Assembly: GCA_010093485.1 (NCBI GenBank)
Contig: MU001500.1
Location: forward strand, 692,198-756,197
From: Karstenula rhodostoma CBS 690.94
Taxonomy: Eukaryota; Ascomycota; Dothideomycetes; Pleosporales; Didymosphaeriaceae
DNA length: 64,000 nt
Direction: 5' to 3'
The notes under the pieces are model-generated. The model worked only from the letters and a program-made list of their open reading frames with translations, had not been told where the DNA came from and ran no database searches. Made by a program: the position numbers and the translations under genes. Position 1 is the stretch's first letter. Each line of letters starts with the position of its first letter. Positions 10,961 through 21,787 of this stretch are shown here, piece by piece.

Positions 10961-11555
10961 GGAAAAACTCGCTCTTGTCTGTTCTGTCTAGTCTTATCGT
11001 ATTATGATTCCCCGTGAGAGGTGTTTTGATAATGGAAGGATTCAAAGGCTTTATCTTGGAGTGAGCATGCGTAACGGTATCGCTGTATTTGCTGGAGTTA
11101 GGTACCTTTTGTATAATACCAAAATCCTTCCCGCCTACCCACACCGTCTTTCTCCTTCAAAGCCGTTCGTCAGTACCGATTCCCCCACCCTGCATGAAGC
11201 ACGTCGCAGCCACCTGCCAATTGCCGATAGATGGAGTGCAGATCATGTTGACTGGAAGTGAGGAGATACGGCCGCAGTTCACCTATTGGTGCGTGTGTCC
11301 CATCCGCTACCATCCGCAGGTGCACGTGGCACCGCTGTTTCTTTGTCCGACGGTTGTGTCCGCTGCACGACTTGTGCGCCGCCGTGGGGGAAGCGGTGGC
11401 CGCCGATCCTTCACTCTTACTCGTTATGGGGATGAGCTTCGTCGGGCTTATCACTTCCTAGCGGGCTTTGTCCGCTCTTGTCACAAAGCTTCGTCTATAA
11501 ACTATTCAGCCTTCCCCCCGCACTCTTCCCCAGACTTCCCCGGTATTACTCCAGC
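10961..11555. promoter_or_regulatory. Promoter region of the allantoate-type transporter gene
   Basis: Intergenic 595 bp. It contains two GATA-factor-type sites (AGATAA on the minus strand at 11051-11056 and TGATAAG on the minus strand at 11447-11453), a TATAAA at 11496-11501, and a CT-rich stretch before the ATG. This arrangement is typical of nitrogen-regulated fungal permease promoters; functional GATA control is inference. Confidence 0.45.
11496..11501 (+). promoter_or_regulatory. TATA box of MFS transporter gene
   Basis: TATAAA about 60 bp upstream of the ATG at 11556, followed by a pyrimidine-rich tract. Confidence 0.5.
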
Positions 11556-13289
11556 ATGGCAGAACGTACGCTAAGGGATCACGATGTCATTGGCGAGGTC
11601 GAGAAGGCGGGGGCCACGCACCAGGAAGATGTCGACTCTCACCATGACGAATTGACCGACGAAGAGAAGATGATCGCGAGGAAGTTGGTGCGCAAGATCG
11701 ACATTCGAATTATGCCTCTGGTCATTCTGGTTTACCTCATGAACTACATAGATCGGTATGTCAAAGTTGCGGCTCTTTACCTGCATGCCGCTGACCGATT
11801 ACTGCAGGAACAACTACGCCGCTGCCAAACTCCAGGGCCTGGTCGAAGATCTGCATCTCGTGGGCGATCAGTATCAAACTGGACTTTCCATCCTCTTCGT
11901 TGGATACATTCTGATGCAGGTGCGTGATGCCCGAATGCACCCTTACTACTGCTTAGACATGACTACACAAGTGCTATGCTGATGGCGCTCTCCTGTCTAG
12001 GTACCGTCCAACTTGGCACTCAACTACGTCGGCAGGCCTTCATGGTACCTTGGCTCCTTTACTATCGCATGGGGTCTAGTCAGCGCCTGCACTTCGCAAG
12101 TGCACAACTATAGTGGAATCGTCGCTTGCCGGTTCATTCTTGGTTTGGTCGAAGCTCCCTTCTTCGCAGGTGTCCTGTTCTATCTGTCAAAGTGGTACAC
12201 GAAGTGAGTCTACAATATCCGGACCTCTGATGACTTGCTTGCTGACCGTTACTCCACCTCAGGGACGAGCTCGCTAAGCGTAACGCCATTTTCTACTCCG
12301 GATCTCTCGTGTCGGGCGCCTTCGGCAATCTCATCGCTGCCGGTATATTACATGGATTGGCTGGCGAGAGGGGAATGGACGCCTGGCAGTGGCTCTACAT
12401 CATTGAAGGAGCAATCACCGTCGCAGTCGGCATCCTGGTAGTACTCATACTACCCGACTTCCCCGATACCTGGGGTGCGCTCTCACCCGAAGAAAAGCGT
12501 GTCGCAAACCGGCGTCTTGCTATTGATGCCGCAGAAGCAGACGTTGACGAAGCGGGTGGCATGTCGCAGATCCGAGGCATGAAGCTCGCCTTCCAGGACC
12601 CGAAGACCTATCTGCTCGCAATAGCATACATGGGCATCACGGGCGCCGCTGGCTTCCAGAACTTCTTTCCCACCTTGACGAAGACGCTTGGTTACAACGA
12701 AACGGTATCGCTCTTACTTGTCGCGCCACCGTACGTCTTCATGGTGTTCTACTCGTATGCGCATTGCTATGCGAGCGACTACTACGGCAATCGGTTCTGG
12801 TTCTTGACATACCCGGTCTTCGTGAGCACGATCGGCTTTATAATCTTCATGACTACTGATGGCTTTGGGCCCCGCTACTTCTCTTTCTTCCTCATGAACT
12901 TCGTTTTCGCTCAAAACGGTACGATCTATGCCTGGATTTCGAATGCGATACCGCGACCACCCGCTAAGCGTGCTGCTGCACTCGCATTCATCAACAGCAT
13001 AGGTAACTCAGCAAGTATATGGACACCATTTACCTACTCGAAGTCATCGGCCCCACACTATCGACCTGCTTTGGGCGTGTGCATCGGTCTCGAGTTCTTG
13101 GCACTTGCGTGCTTCGTGGGCTTGAGACTCTATCTGCAGATGCAGAATCGACATCTGGAGCAGATAGAGAAGGAAGACACGGAGTTAAGCAATACAGAGA
13201 GACGCAAATTGGAGAAGACGGCCGAGATGGAGGGCGTGGACATTGGCAAGGCAAGGAAGATGCAGAAGGGGTACAGGTACATGCTGTGA
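11556..13289 (+). CDS. MFS transporter, allantoate permease (Dal5/ACS) family
   Basis: Four exons: 11556-11755, 11808-11919, 12001-12203 and 12263-13289, giving 513 aa with every phase consistent. Typical of the Dal5/anion:cation symporter family: a hydrophilic start, then KIDIRIMPLVILVYLMNYIDR|NNYAAAKL spanning the first junction, GYILMQVPSNLAL, SACTSQVHNYSGIVACRFILGLVEAPFFAG, and KRNAIFYSGSLVSGAFG. About twelve membrane helices, with a central loop after LPDFPDTW and a charged C-terminus. Members import allantoate, ureidosuccinate, nicotinate, pantothenate and similar carboxylates at the plasma membrane by proton symport. Exact substrate cannot be read from sequence. Confidence 0.87.
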
Positions 13290-13433
13290 TTGCGTTCCGA
13301 GATTGGAAATGCGAGAAAGCAAAAGACACGAATGAGAAGAGTAGGCGAGGGTACATTAGTAAATACAATACAGGCGAGACCAGCTCAGCCATACAAGCAA
13401 GGGAAGACCATACGTGACCGCCAAACCACCACC

Positions 13434-14333
13434 CTAGTACTCCACGTCTCCCTCGTATCCTTCGTCGCCCCCGTCCACCTTCAGAATCACCACCTCATCC
13501 TCGTCGTCCTCATCCTCCACAACCACCACTTCCTCCTCGTTCTCACTCTCCACAGCCACCCACTCATCCTCATCCCCCCCTTCTCCAAACACACTCGGCT
13601 CCCTGCTGAGGCTAGGCGTCCTCCTCTCCATCGGCGCCTCACCGCGCAAAGTCCACCCGCTGGTAAGCGGCTGCTTCCAACGTGGCAGCATGTTCTCGAC
13701 GCCGAACTCCTCGTCCCACAGGTCCTCCGGGTCCAACCCAGATTGCACCATGCACTCGCGCGTGCCACGGGACGGCTGCGCAAACGAGCGCCAGGCCAGG
13801 AAGGCGCCACCCTCGGTCTCGGTCGCCATGCGGTTGCGGGCCAGCCGCATCTCGTGGATGATCTGCTCGTGGGCGGGGAGCGGAGCAGGCGCGACGTGGA
13901 GGGAGGGGCAGGCGCGGAGGAGTGCCGCGAGGCGTGCGGACTTGGCGATCGTGGGCGCCACGAAGTTGCCCCCTGGGTCAGCGGTGGTGGTGGTGGTGGC
14001 GGCGGCTGGGTGGTGGTGAAGGAGTGGCGGGGGCTGCTGGGCGGTGGCCGGGATGGCCAGGGCGAGGTCGAGGCGCGGCGGCGAGGGGGAGCGCTTCTTG
14101 GTCGGCGGCTCGTCCTCGGAGTCGGAGTCGTCGAGAGTGATGGGGCGCTTTGAGCTGCCCCAGGGCGAGACGGGTGCTGGGCTTGACTCGTCCTCCGAGG
14201 ACGCCAGGGTGATGGGGTCTTCTTTGGTGCCCGAAGGCGGAGTGTCGACGCGCGTCTCGGCGTCTGAGAAGTCGGACTCCTCCTCGCTGGAGGAGAAGAG
14301 CTCGATGGGGTTGGCTTGGGTACCGGAAGACAT
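13434..14333 (-). CDS. Acidic protein with tandem SUMO-interaction-like motifs
   Basis: Single exon, 299 aa from the ATG at 14333 (ATCACCATGTC); the 76 codons upstream in the same frame look like untranslated region. Three repeats of hydrophobic core plus Ser/acidic run lie at residues 9-20 (PIELFSSSEEES), 40-50 (PITLASSEDES) and 64-73 (PITLDDSDSE). Near the C-terminus are VVVV followed by EDEDDEDE (269-280) and the reverse-order DEDE-VVIL (278-284). These fit SUMO-interacting motifs. PPTKKRSPSPPR at 76-87 looks like a nuclear localisation signal, and a conserved-looking central region (about 150-240) carries WRSFAQPSRG and DPEDLWDEEFGVENMLPRW. I do not recognise the family. A nuclear SUMO-reading protein is an inference. 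Confidence 0.7.
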   Translation of the reverse strand: MSSGTQANPIELFSSSEEESDFSDAETRVDTPPSGTKEDPITLASSEDESSPAPVSPWGSSKRPITLDDSDSEDEPPTKKRSPSPPRLDLALAIPATAQQPPPLLHHHPAAATTTTTADPGGNFVAPTIAKSARLAALLRACPSLHVAPAPLPAHEQIIHEMRLARNRMATETEGGAFLAWRSFAQPSRGTRECMVQSGLDPEDLWDEEFGVENMLPRWKQPLTSGWTLRGEAPMERRTPSLSREPSVFGEGGDEDEWVAVESENEEEVVVVEDEDDEDEVVILKVDGGDEGYEGDVEY

Positions 14334-14757
14334 GGTGATGAAGATGGATTGGTCTTCGGTATGGGAGGCTTGGAATTGGGAAGTATGAAGAGCAAGCGGC
14401 CAGCGCAAGACAAGCAAAGTAAGTATAGAAAGTGAAGAGAGGTGATGTCGAAACCAAGGAAGTGATCTGAGGAGAGAGAAAACAGAAGAAAGAGAGGTAC
14501 AGGGCGTCAAGATATACGTCCTGGGGGCTGCGATACCGTCTATTGTGCTATTCGGGGACAATAGAAGAGGATTTCGACGTGCGCGGGTAACTGCTCTATT
14601 GTGAGCTTGCTATTGTGGACTTTAGTGAATGGCATGCTCCCAGTACAGTTTTGTGCTCTTCGTCGAAAACTTTAGAAAAGCCGTTCACCTGAAACCAAGC
14701 TATCGAACAATAGCAGCAATTGGATAATCACTCTCGCGAAATCCTTCGGCAGACACA

Positions 14758-14836
14758 TACAATACTACGTCAAACATGTAAGTTCTGCATTGCTCCTCCA
14801 GGGGTAACAAACTGTACTCAAACTTTTGTAAGCGTA
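14758..14836 (-). repeat. MITE-like element, degenerate copy
   Basis: Reverse-oriented relative of the element at 31488-31581. The best-preserved end reads GGGTAACAAACTGTACTCAA then ACTTTTGT, closely matching the complement of the intronic copy; the other end keeps TACAATAC and a TCAAA core. Bounded by TA on both sides. It lies in the spacer between BPL1 and the SIM-like gene. Confidence 0.55.
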
Positions 14837-14869
14837 CATGTAATTCTGAATCAGTGTGAGATATACTTA

Positions 14870-14939
14870 CGTTCATCGTTCATCGTTCATTATTCATCGT
14901 TTATCGTTCACTATTCACCGTTCACCATTCACCATTCAC
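14870..14939 (+). repeat. Ten-copy heptamer tandem repeat
   Basis: Ten consecutive 7-bp units of pattern YRTTYAY: CGTTCAT three times, then TATTCAT, CGTTTAT, CGTTCAC, TATTCAC, CGTTCAC, CATTCAC, CATTCAC. Ends 40 bp downstream of the BPL1 stop codon (on the opposite strand), so it is probably transcribed in the BPL1 3' UTR. Graded substitutions along the array suggest stepwise duplication. Confidence 0.9.
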
Positions 14940-14979
14940 TTAAAGTACATCCCCACCAACTCCAAAACAACCAGCCACC

Positions 14980-17245
14980 TCAAACCTTTCGTGACACCAA
15001 TCCCTTGAAGAAGTCGAACCTGTTACTGTCACTCTGCAGGCTCACCATCCTCCCCGTCGGCCTCTCCCCTTCTCCCAGCTCCTCCGCAAGCAGAAGACCC
15101 CAATCTCTCGTGATACCCTTGACCCGCGCCTTCATCCCGCCATGTGTGTCTAACTGAACAACCTGTTCACTGTGTAGCCAGTTTTCGTAATACAGCTCTT
15201 CCAGTTCTCTGCTCCAACCCGATCCGCAGAAAGTCCTGTAGAGCGACTCGAAGGATGCAAGAATGCTGGCAAGGAGCTTCTCATTCGTCATAGCTCTGAG
15301 ACCGAGGGAGCTGAGAAGACTGTTGAGTGAGATGGTGGGCAGAGGGTTGTCCAGGTTGAGACCGATCCCGACCGTGAGCGAATAGTCACTGCCGGAATAG
15401 CTTGAGTTGACTAAGATGCCTACGATCTTCACCAGAGGATTGGTAGGAGAGCCGGGGATCTGTGCATAGATATCGTTGGGCCATTTGAGCTTCACCGACA
15501 CATTCTCGTAGCCTGGTGCATATGTCTTGATGCCTTGAGCGACGGCCAGCGCAGCGATGTACTGTACGAAGATGACAGGTGCGCTTTGTGTTAGCGAGAA
15601 GCTGTGGTGGATGACGGTGGAAAACACAAGCGCCCCGGGAGGCGCGATCCAGACATTTGAGCCGCGACCACGGCCAGCAACTTGTGTCCTGGCAGTCGCT
15701 GTGAAGCCTGTGGGAAGGTTCCGCAGTAAAGAAGGATTCTTCTCGAGGATTGTATTGGTGGAGGTCGTGACTTCGCTGTAGAGGAGGTTGGTGCCAAAGG
15801 TAGGGCTGTGATTTTGTGCTTTCTGGTGGTGGTGTGCAAGATTTGCGTAGTATGATTCGTGGTCGAAGAATGGGGTCGCTTGCTTGGATGGGAGTTCTTT
15901 CTCATAGTAAACAACTCTTTTGATGATTTTATCGTAGTCAATGTCTCGGTCTGGAGAAGCTGATGAAGTGTATACCACGCGCTCGCGGATCTGCTCTTCT
16001 TTCGTCTTGGGCTTCTTCTCGTCATCGGACCTCTGCTCGTTCTGCTGTCCGATATCTAGTGTTTTCTTGTCGTCATGACCCCCGAGAGCCTTTGGCAAAA
16101 CTTCGACGGCAACGTCGGAAACGGCCCTGGTTAAACCTCGAATACTCCAAGTCTCATCATATTTCCTGACATGAAAGACATCGTTCACGTCCACGATGTA
16201 GTCTTCGCCATCGACTATAGTGAAGCTTTCGGACCACGACGCAACGAGGTCAGCGACACCTGTCGGCTTATGAGACGAGAGGTGTAGGCGGGCAAGGGGC
16301 GGTACCGCTTGTTGTTCTTCGTTGACATTGAGGGCGAGCTTCGAAAGAAGAAGCCTCATGAAAGCTACCCGAGTAGAATCCGTGGATGCAATTGCATCAA
16401 TCGTTTGAGAATATTTTGGATCGCCAGTGGGTTTCGTGAGGTTAGCAGGAGCGAATCTGCACTACGATCAGCAGGATACAGAAAACTTGATAGGGAAAAG
16501 CTTACTCGGGATGTGGCCCAGTGAGGATAACATTGCCCTTGCCAAGTTTCCGGTACACAACCGCAGCTTTTCCTTCACCAGCATCGACATGCAAGTCTTC
16601 AGTGTAGCTCGCCAGAACTTCGACGCCGCGGTTCTCGAACGTCTTCGCGTCAACAAAAACCCCGCCACCATTGTAGTAGCTCTTGAAGCTGTCCGGCAGC
16701 TCTTCCTTTACGTTGCTGAAAGCATTCTTGTGAATCTTTACATCTGCAGCCCTCGCGCCAGCTTCAGAGTGATACACGAATCCTGAAAATGCAAGTCCTC
16801 GACACACTCCTGGGAAGAACTCAAGCTCTCTTGAACCGACAACGGCCAATTTAGGGTTATCAGGTTCAAACTCGCACTTGGCAGAGCCATAGTACCCTCC
16901 AGCGCAGAAGCCTAGATACGAACCTCCGTTGTTGACGTAACGACTAATACGGCGATTCCCCTCGCCATTGAGTGTGCGACAGTAGCCCAGATCGGCACCG
17001 CCGGGAAACACGAGAAGCGCACACGATGCCATCCATGGTTCTTTGATGAGGACATCCCCGGTCACAGGAATGACCGCATAGCCGGGCGATAACAACCGGC
17101 GCAATGTGAATAGGCAATGCCGGACCGATTCCGTCGTCGTCCCAGTGCCTTTCACAGATCAGCATATACTGTCTTAAAGCTGAGTTGCAACAAAAGGTAA
17201 AAGATAAATACCGGAATACACCATAACATTCATCTTGGCCGCCAT
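14980..17245 (-). CDS. BPL1: Biotin-protein ligase
   Basis: Three exons: 17245-17212, 17148-16506 and 16456-14980 (introns 63 and 49 bp), 717 aa. It adenylates biotin and attaches it to the carboxyl-carrier lysine of pyruvate carboxylase and acetyl-CoA carboxylase. The start MAAKMNVMVYSGTGTT spans the first junction and opens the N-terminal glutamine-amidotransferase-like half (LVFPGGADLGYC, YLGFCAGGYYGS), which is regulatory in the eukaryotic enzyme. The C-terminal catalytic half has GRGRG at 487-491 followed by SNVW, and KWPND at 550-554, the biotin/ATP-binding motifs. Length is close to yeast Bpl1 (690 aa). The ATG is 118 bp from the divergent COA4 start. Confidence 0.95.
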
Positions 17246-17363
17246 GTTTCTCTGTGACCACGCCTCGGCGCCGTATTTCTCCGCCGAGTGACGACCTCAC
17301 CCGTGCACTGCTCACTCCACTTCCGGAGATCCTGACACCCACAAGAGACAACGGATCGAAGAA
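17246..17363. promoter_or_regulatory. 118-bp bidirectional promoter BPL1/COA4
   Basis: All the DNA separating the divergent start codons of BPL1 (17245, minus) and COA4 (17364, plus). Both promoters and both 5' UTRs must fit here or overlap. GC-rich; no TATA seen. Confidence 0.7.
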
Positions 17364-17857
17364 ATGTCGAATGACGCAGCGCGAACGGACGCCTCGGCCA
17401 AGATGCAGGACGATGATGAGCCGGATGACTGGTGCGTACGCCCAATTGCTGTTTTCGTTGGCAAGCGGTGACGTGAGTGGATGGCGGAAGCTTAGCTAAC
17501 GACCACGCAAAGGGACAAGCGGATATTCAGTACGGGATGCGCAGGTACGCCGACGTTCAATATCGGAATCGGACAACACGGGAAACTGATTCAGCACTGC
17601 AGATGAAAACATGAAATTGACCGACTGCTACTACGAAAAGAAAGATTGGCGCTTGTGCAAGAAAGAGGTTAGTCCTGATTGAGCGCCGACCCGAGGCGTT
17701 CCACCGATCCCGACAAGACCTCTGACCCGAGTACCGGCATATTGGCGCGGTCATCTTTGAACACCGAGGACTAACAGGCGCCTTGCAGATGGAAACTTTC
17801 CGAGCATGTTGGAAGAAGCATGGCAACGACAAGCGAACTGCGGCCAAAGATGTCTGA
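17364..17857 (+). CDS. COA4: Twin CX9C cytochrome oxidase assembly factor Coa4/Cmc3
   Basis: A 77-aa protein split over four exons (17364-17431, 17513-17544, 17603-17667, 17789-17857; introns 81, 58 and 121 bp), with phases that all agree. After an acidic start (DDDEPDDWDKRI) it has Cys32, Cys42, Cys52 and Cys62. Cys32-Cys42 and Cys52-Cys62 each enclose nine residues, forming a twin CX9C (CHCH) hairpin. STGCADENM, KKDWRLC and MxxFRACW match the Coa4/CHCHD8 pattern (TGC...DWR.C...F..C). Such proteins are imported through the Mia40 disulfide relay into the mitochondrial intermembrane space, where Coa4 supports cytochrome c oxidase assembly. Divergent partner of BPL1. Confidence 0.9.
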
Positions 17858-18068
17858 ACGAGGTGATTTTTCGGCCTGGGGCAAGACCCCTTGTATTGCA
17901 ACTGTTCCAATACTGTAATCTAGGTCATAATCATAATATTTACAAGGTTGTTCAATTGAGAAGGTGCGAGCTCTTGTACTGTCGTTCGGTTTTGCTGAGA
18001 GTTCGGGTAGCTGATGCACTAGTGTGCCGCATGTCGCTTTTGGCGTTCGCAACCAGAGAAAGGATGTT

Positions 18069-19749
18069 CTAATAGACGGCCTTGAGCTTCATGTACAACG
18101 GCTCCTTCTGGTTAAGAATGTAGATCTTCTGGTTGATCCAGCCGTCGCTTTCGGGGCCGAGTTCAAAGTCAAACTGATGGTGAACCTTCGCAGCAATGAG
18201 ACGCATCTCGTGCCATGCCAAGCTGGATAGTTGTCAGCATTGCCGTTCAAACACTTTGGCAGACTAGCGAAACGTACTTCTTGCCCAAGCAGTCGCGAGG
18301 GCCAACATGGAAAGGCTCAAACGCCTTCCGGTTGTCGCTTTCAAAGCGTTCGTCACCCAACCAGCGCTCAGGGATATATTCGAGGGCGTGCTTGAAGTTA
18401 GTCTCTGATCGGTACATGGCATACTGCGGGATAGATACAACGGTCTGCGGATGTTAGTCTCCTGCACGCAGTTTTGTAAAGGTTACAGGTCTTACATTCG
18501 GAGGCATGAATTCTCCCATGACGGTGGTTCCATCCGCAGGTGTAAGCATAGGTTGAGCATTGCTGACTGGCGGGTAAACACGAAGAGCCTCTTTCAGGCA
18601 GGCGTTAAGGTACGGCAGAGCTTGAGCCCTTTCGATAGTGATCTCGTCTTGGCTCTTGAATGTCTCGCGGACCTCCTTCCTGAACTTCGCGTACACTTCG
18701 GGATTTTTGCACATGAGATACGCGAATGCGGCGCTGATACTGGCAGTAGTCTCGGTTCCAGCGACCATGAACAGGTTGGCGTTGGCAAACATCTCCCCAC
18801 GAGATAAACCCTCGCGCTTTCCTTCCTTCTCCAACACGAGAGTCCAAAGATCATGACCATCGGTTGCACGGCCTTGGTCGACACGCTTGTTGACCTTGTC
18901 AACAGTGTATTGGAAATGCTCCTGTCTCTGCTTGGCCATGAGCTTCATCAGCTGACGGACGCCGTACCGGGTGACCGCGTAGTATTGACACATCTCAAGG
19001 AAGGTGAAGGTTTTCAGATACTCGAAAGTGTTCGCCACCCATGGATCGTACTCATCGTTGTTCAACATGTGTAACGATTCTCCGAAAGCCAGATCGCCCA
19101 TGACATCAAATGTTGTAAAGTTGAAGTATTTGACAACGTCGATAGTTCCCTGGGGGGCCTTTTCTCTTAGCCGCTCTCGAAGCAAGTCTATGTATTTGAT
19201 AACAAGCGGCTCCTGGAGCTTTAGAGAGCGGTCAGAGAAGGCTGAGTGGAATACACGTCGCATACGAGAGTGGGACCCCGTAGGCGCAAAGAGAAGAGAA
19301 GGCGTATCGGTGACATCGTTTCCAGAGCGGATCCAGTGCTTCTGCGGCCTAGAGCCTTCAGCCTTCGTGTCGCCATGGCCGTGGACAAATTTCCATGCTT
19401 CGGGGTCGATGTAGCTGATCTCATCTGGGGCAGTCCGTACCACACGGCCGTACTTCGCGTGAATAGCTTCGATACGCTTGTGTGGCTCTCCCTTCCACAG
19501 ACCGATCATCTGCGGTATCCTAGTGAATGCATGGAGCTTGGGACCAGGGTATTTTGAGAGAGGGTGGAAGTAGACACGGTAGATACCCCTCAGAATGAAA
19601 CGAACGGTCAACTGCAGTAATTCAATTAACCAGGCTCCGGCATTTTGTATAACGATACTTACAATAACAACAAGAGATAAGAAAACCTGCGAAACGGATG
19701 CGCTGGTCAACTGGCCGATTAGACCAGTGCTTGCCGTGGCCGTAGACAT
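18069..19749 (-). CDS. Cytochrome P450 monooxygenase
   Basis: Three exons: 19749-18496, 18444-18278 and 18222-18069 (introns 51 and 55 bp), 524 aa from ATG 19749. A hydrophobic N-terminal anchor with FLSLVVIVSIVIQ is followed by the Pro-rich hinge FHPLSKYPGPKL. I-helix oxygen-binding AGTETT at about residue 325, ExxR in KEALRVYPP, PERW, and the haem loop FHVGPRDCLG with ligand Cys470. The sequence style (HGHGDTKAEGSRPQKHW, SRMRRVFHSAFSDRSL) resembles the CYP65/trichothecene C-15 hydroxylase-like group used in secondary metabolism, but no biosynthetic backbone gene is nearby. Substrate unknown. A TATATAA-like element lies on the minus strand at 19815-19821, about 70 bp upstream. Confidence 0.92.
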
Positions 19750-20808
19750 ATTTGCTGCTGAGACCAGAAGTCGGTCAGTCAAGTAATGCAGTAGCTAAGA
19801 AGAGTCCTCAATTGTTATATATGATCGGATGTTGCTATCCCACGTTTAACCTAGGATTGATAGGCTGTGCCAACGAGGATTGTAGCGTCAAATCTTCTGG
19901 TGGCGTACAACACCGAATTCCCGGAGTTCGGGCTGAAACCTATCGTGGGTAGTGGCTGTCAGAAATCATGATTCGTTTCTGAGACCTTGGTTGTTGGAGC
20001 ATCAGACGAGAAATCCACTGTCAGAAATGTTCAGCCATGGTCAGCAACTGTGAACATCAAATTTGTTTTGTGCGCGATAATGTAGTTCAAATACAAAACA
20101 TGAAGCTTGATGATTTTGACGTTGTATAGCACTGTCCTCTCAATGCTAAATCTTGTTGTTGCAACGACGCTATGAAGACGTAGCCCCCTGCATAAGTCAA
20201 CTACGGTCCCCGACCAAGGTGCAAGTCAGAGAAACGAGACGTCGGCCGAAATGTTGGAATCAAGGCACGGGTTCCTGATTCGTCTTATTAGCCTTCTATG
20301 CGGGCGCATTTGCAAGTGTACTGTTGGAGGTGGGTCTCCTGGCCTGGAGCAATGGTATGGTGGTGTGAGCGAGGTGCATTGCCGACGGTCTGCTGGGCAC
20401 TTGATGGTACAAGTTTACCGAAGCATCTGCGATTTGTCGTACAAAGACTGGATGTTGATCACTACGGCCATGGCTTCGGTCGCTGGGCTTTGAAGGGTGG
20501 CGTGAGGGTTGGGTTGATTGTTCGACATCCTGTGCAAGAAATGAGCCTCCTCGTCCTCGCAGGCGCATCGATGCGAGAGGCGTCTATATGTCGCTCGGCA
20601 CCCAGACGTTCGTAAAGCTGACTGGATTATCACAATACGTAGGAAGATATAGAAGTCGGGTGTCGTTGCAAGCATCTCGCATTATGTTTCTTTGAGACGC
20701 GGAGCGGCTTCGCCCTGATTGGCCAGCGAGAATGGGAGGCAGGATCGTGACTTCGCGTCCAGCAACCCATCGCCATCCAGGAACGACAGCACCACGCCAT
20801 ATTCCACA
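19750..20808. other. Divergent intergenic, P450 / MGM101
   Basis: About 1.06 kb containing both promoters. AT-rich near 20000-20170. Short ORFs at 20250-20675 overlap on both strands and carry no motif. Nothing else supportable. Confidence 0.45.
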
Positions 20809-21787
20809 ATGGCAGCACGCAGAGGAGTTTCGTCTCTACTCACATATTCCTGTTCAAAAGGCACTCCTGCTTACCGGGCTACCCACCGCGCCTTCTCCTC
20901 ATCCCCAGTCTCCGCCGCATTTGCAAACAGCGCGCCACGCGCCGCAACAAGCTCGACGAGCACAGCAGCGAAACCTGTGTCTACGACCACAGCGACCAAG
21001 CCTGCGTCTACAACCACAGCGGCCAAGCCAGCATCGACTACCACCTCGTCGTACTCCTCCCCTCAGCGCACAGTCGTACCCAGCTTCCCTGCGAAAGAGC
21101 CTCCTGTCCCGACCAGCCGCAATGCTTCAGCAACCGAGGCCACGACAGGGCAGCGCTCCCTGACCGAAGGGCTGTCGGACCAGCCCGCCGAGATCGAAGG
21201 CGTCCCGGCCATTGACTGGACGCGCTCGTACCACGGTCTGGGCAGCGTATCCTTCTCGCCCGAGCAGCAGGAGGTCCTCCTTGCGCCGATCGAGCAGGAC
21301 GATGTAGAGGTGAAGCCGGACGGCATAATATATCTGCCTGAGATAAAGTACAGGCGGATATTGAACAAGGCATTCGGACCTGGAGGATGGGGACTCGCAC
21401 CAAGGGGTGAGAGTATCGTGACGGGGAAGATTGTTACGAGGGAATATGGCTTAATCGTTCAGGGAAGGTAAGATATATCTGCACGTTTGAAAGGATGCAG
21501 TTGGACTAATATGTACTAGGCTTGTTGCCATTGCGCGCGGCGAGCAGCAATATTTCGACCCAGACGGCATCCCCACCGCGACTGAGGGCTGCAAGTCTAA
21601 CGCCTTGATGCGCTGCTGCAAGGATCTCGGTATTGCCTCTGAGCTGTGGGATCCGCGCTTTATCCGCACTTTTACCAAGGACTACACCAAGGAGCTATGG
21701 GTGGAGCATGTGGTGAACAAGAAGAAGAAGAAGGTTGTGATACGCAAAGACGATACCGTTCGATACCCATTCAAGGCGACACAGTAG
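20809..21787 (+). CDS. MGM101: Mitochondrial genome maintenance protein Mgm101
   Basis: Exons 20809-21467 and 21520-21787 (intron 52 bp), 308 aa. The ATG at 20809 follows the sequence CCACA; the open frame extends upstream without an ATG. The N-terminus is rich in Arg and Ser without acidic residues (mitochondrial presequence), then a Ser/Thr/Ala/Lys linker with three imperfect copies of AAKPASTTT at residues 53-79. The core contains [42 protein letters not shown] and [20 protein letters not shown]. Mgm101 is a Rad52-like single-strand annealing protein in mtDNA nucleoids. The C-terminal KKKKKVV cluster would aid DNA binding. Confidence 0.93.

Larger units (their letters stand above)
14334..14979. 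other. Intergenic: promoter of the SIM-like gene, BPL1 3' flank, MITE copy and heptamer array
   Basis: Between the start of the 13434-14333 gene and the BPL1 stop. It holds a degenerate inverted-repeat element (14758-14836) and a ten-copy heptamer array (14870-14939), each listed separately. Confidence 0.6.

Noticed and set aside
13290..14153. 287-codon plus-strand ORF and related frames
   Set aside because: Antisense of the acidic SIM-like protein; Arg/Gly-rich product reflects the complement of acidic codons.
18069..21787. Secondary-metabolite cluster around the P450
   Set aside because: Neighbours are housekeeping genes (COA4, MGM101); no PKS, NRPS, terpene synthase or tailoring partner is present.
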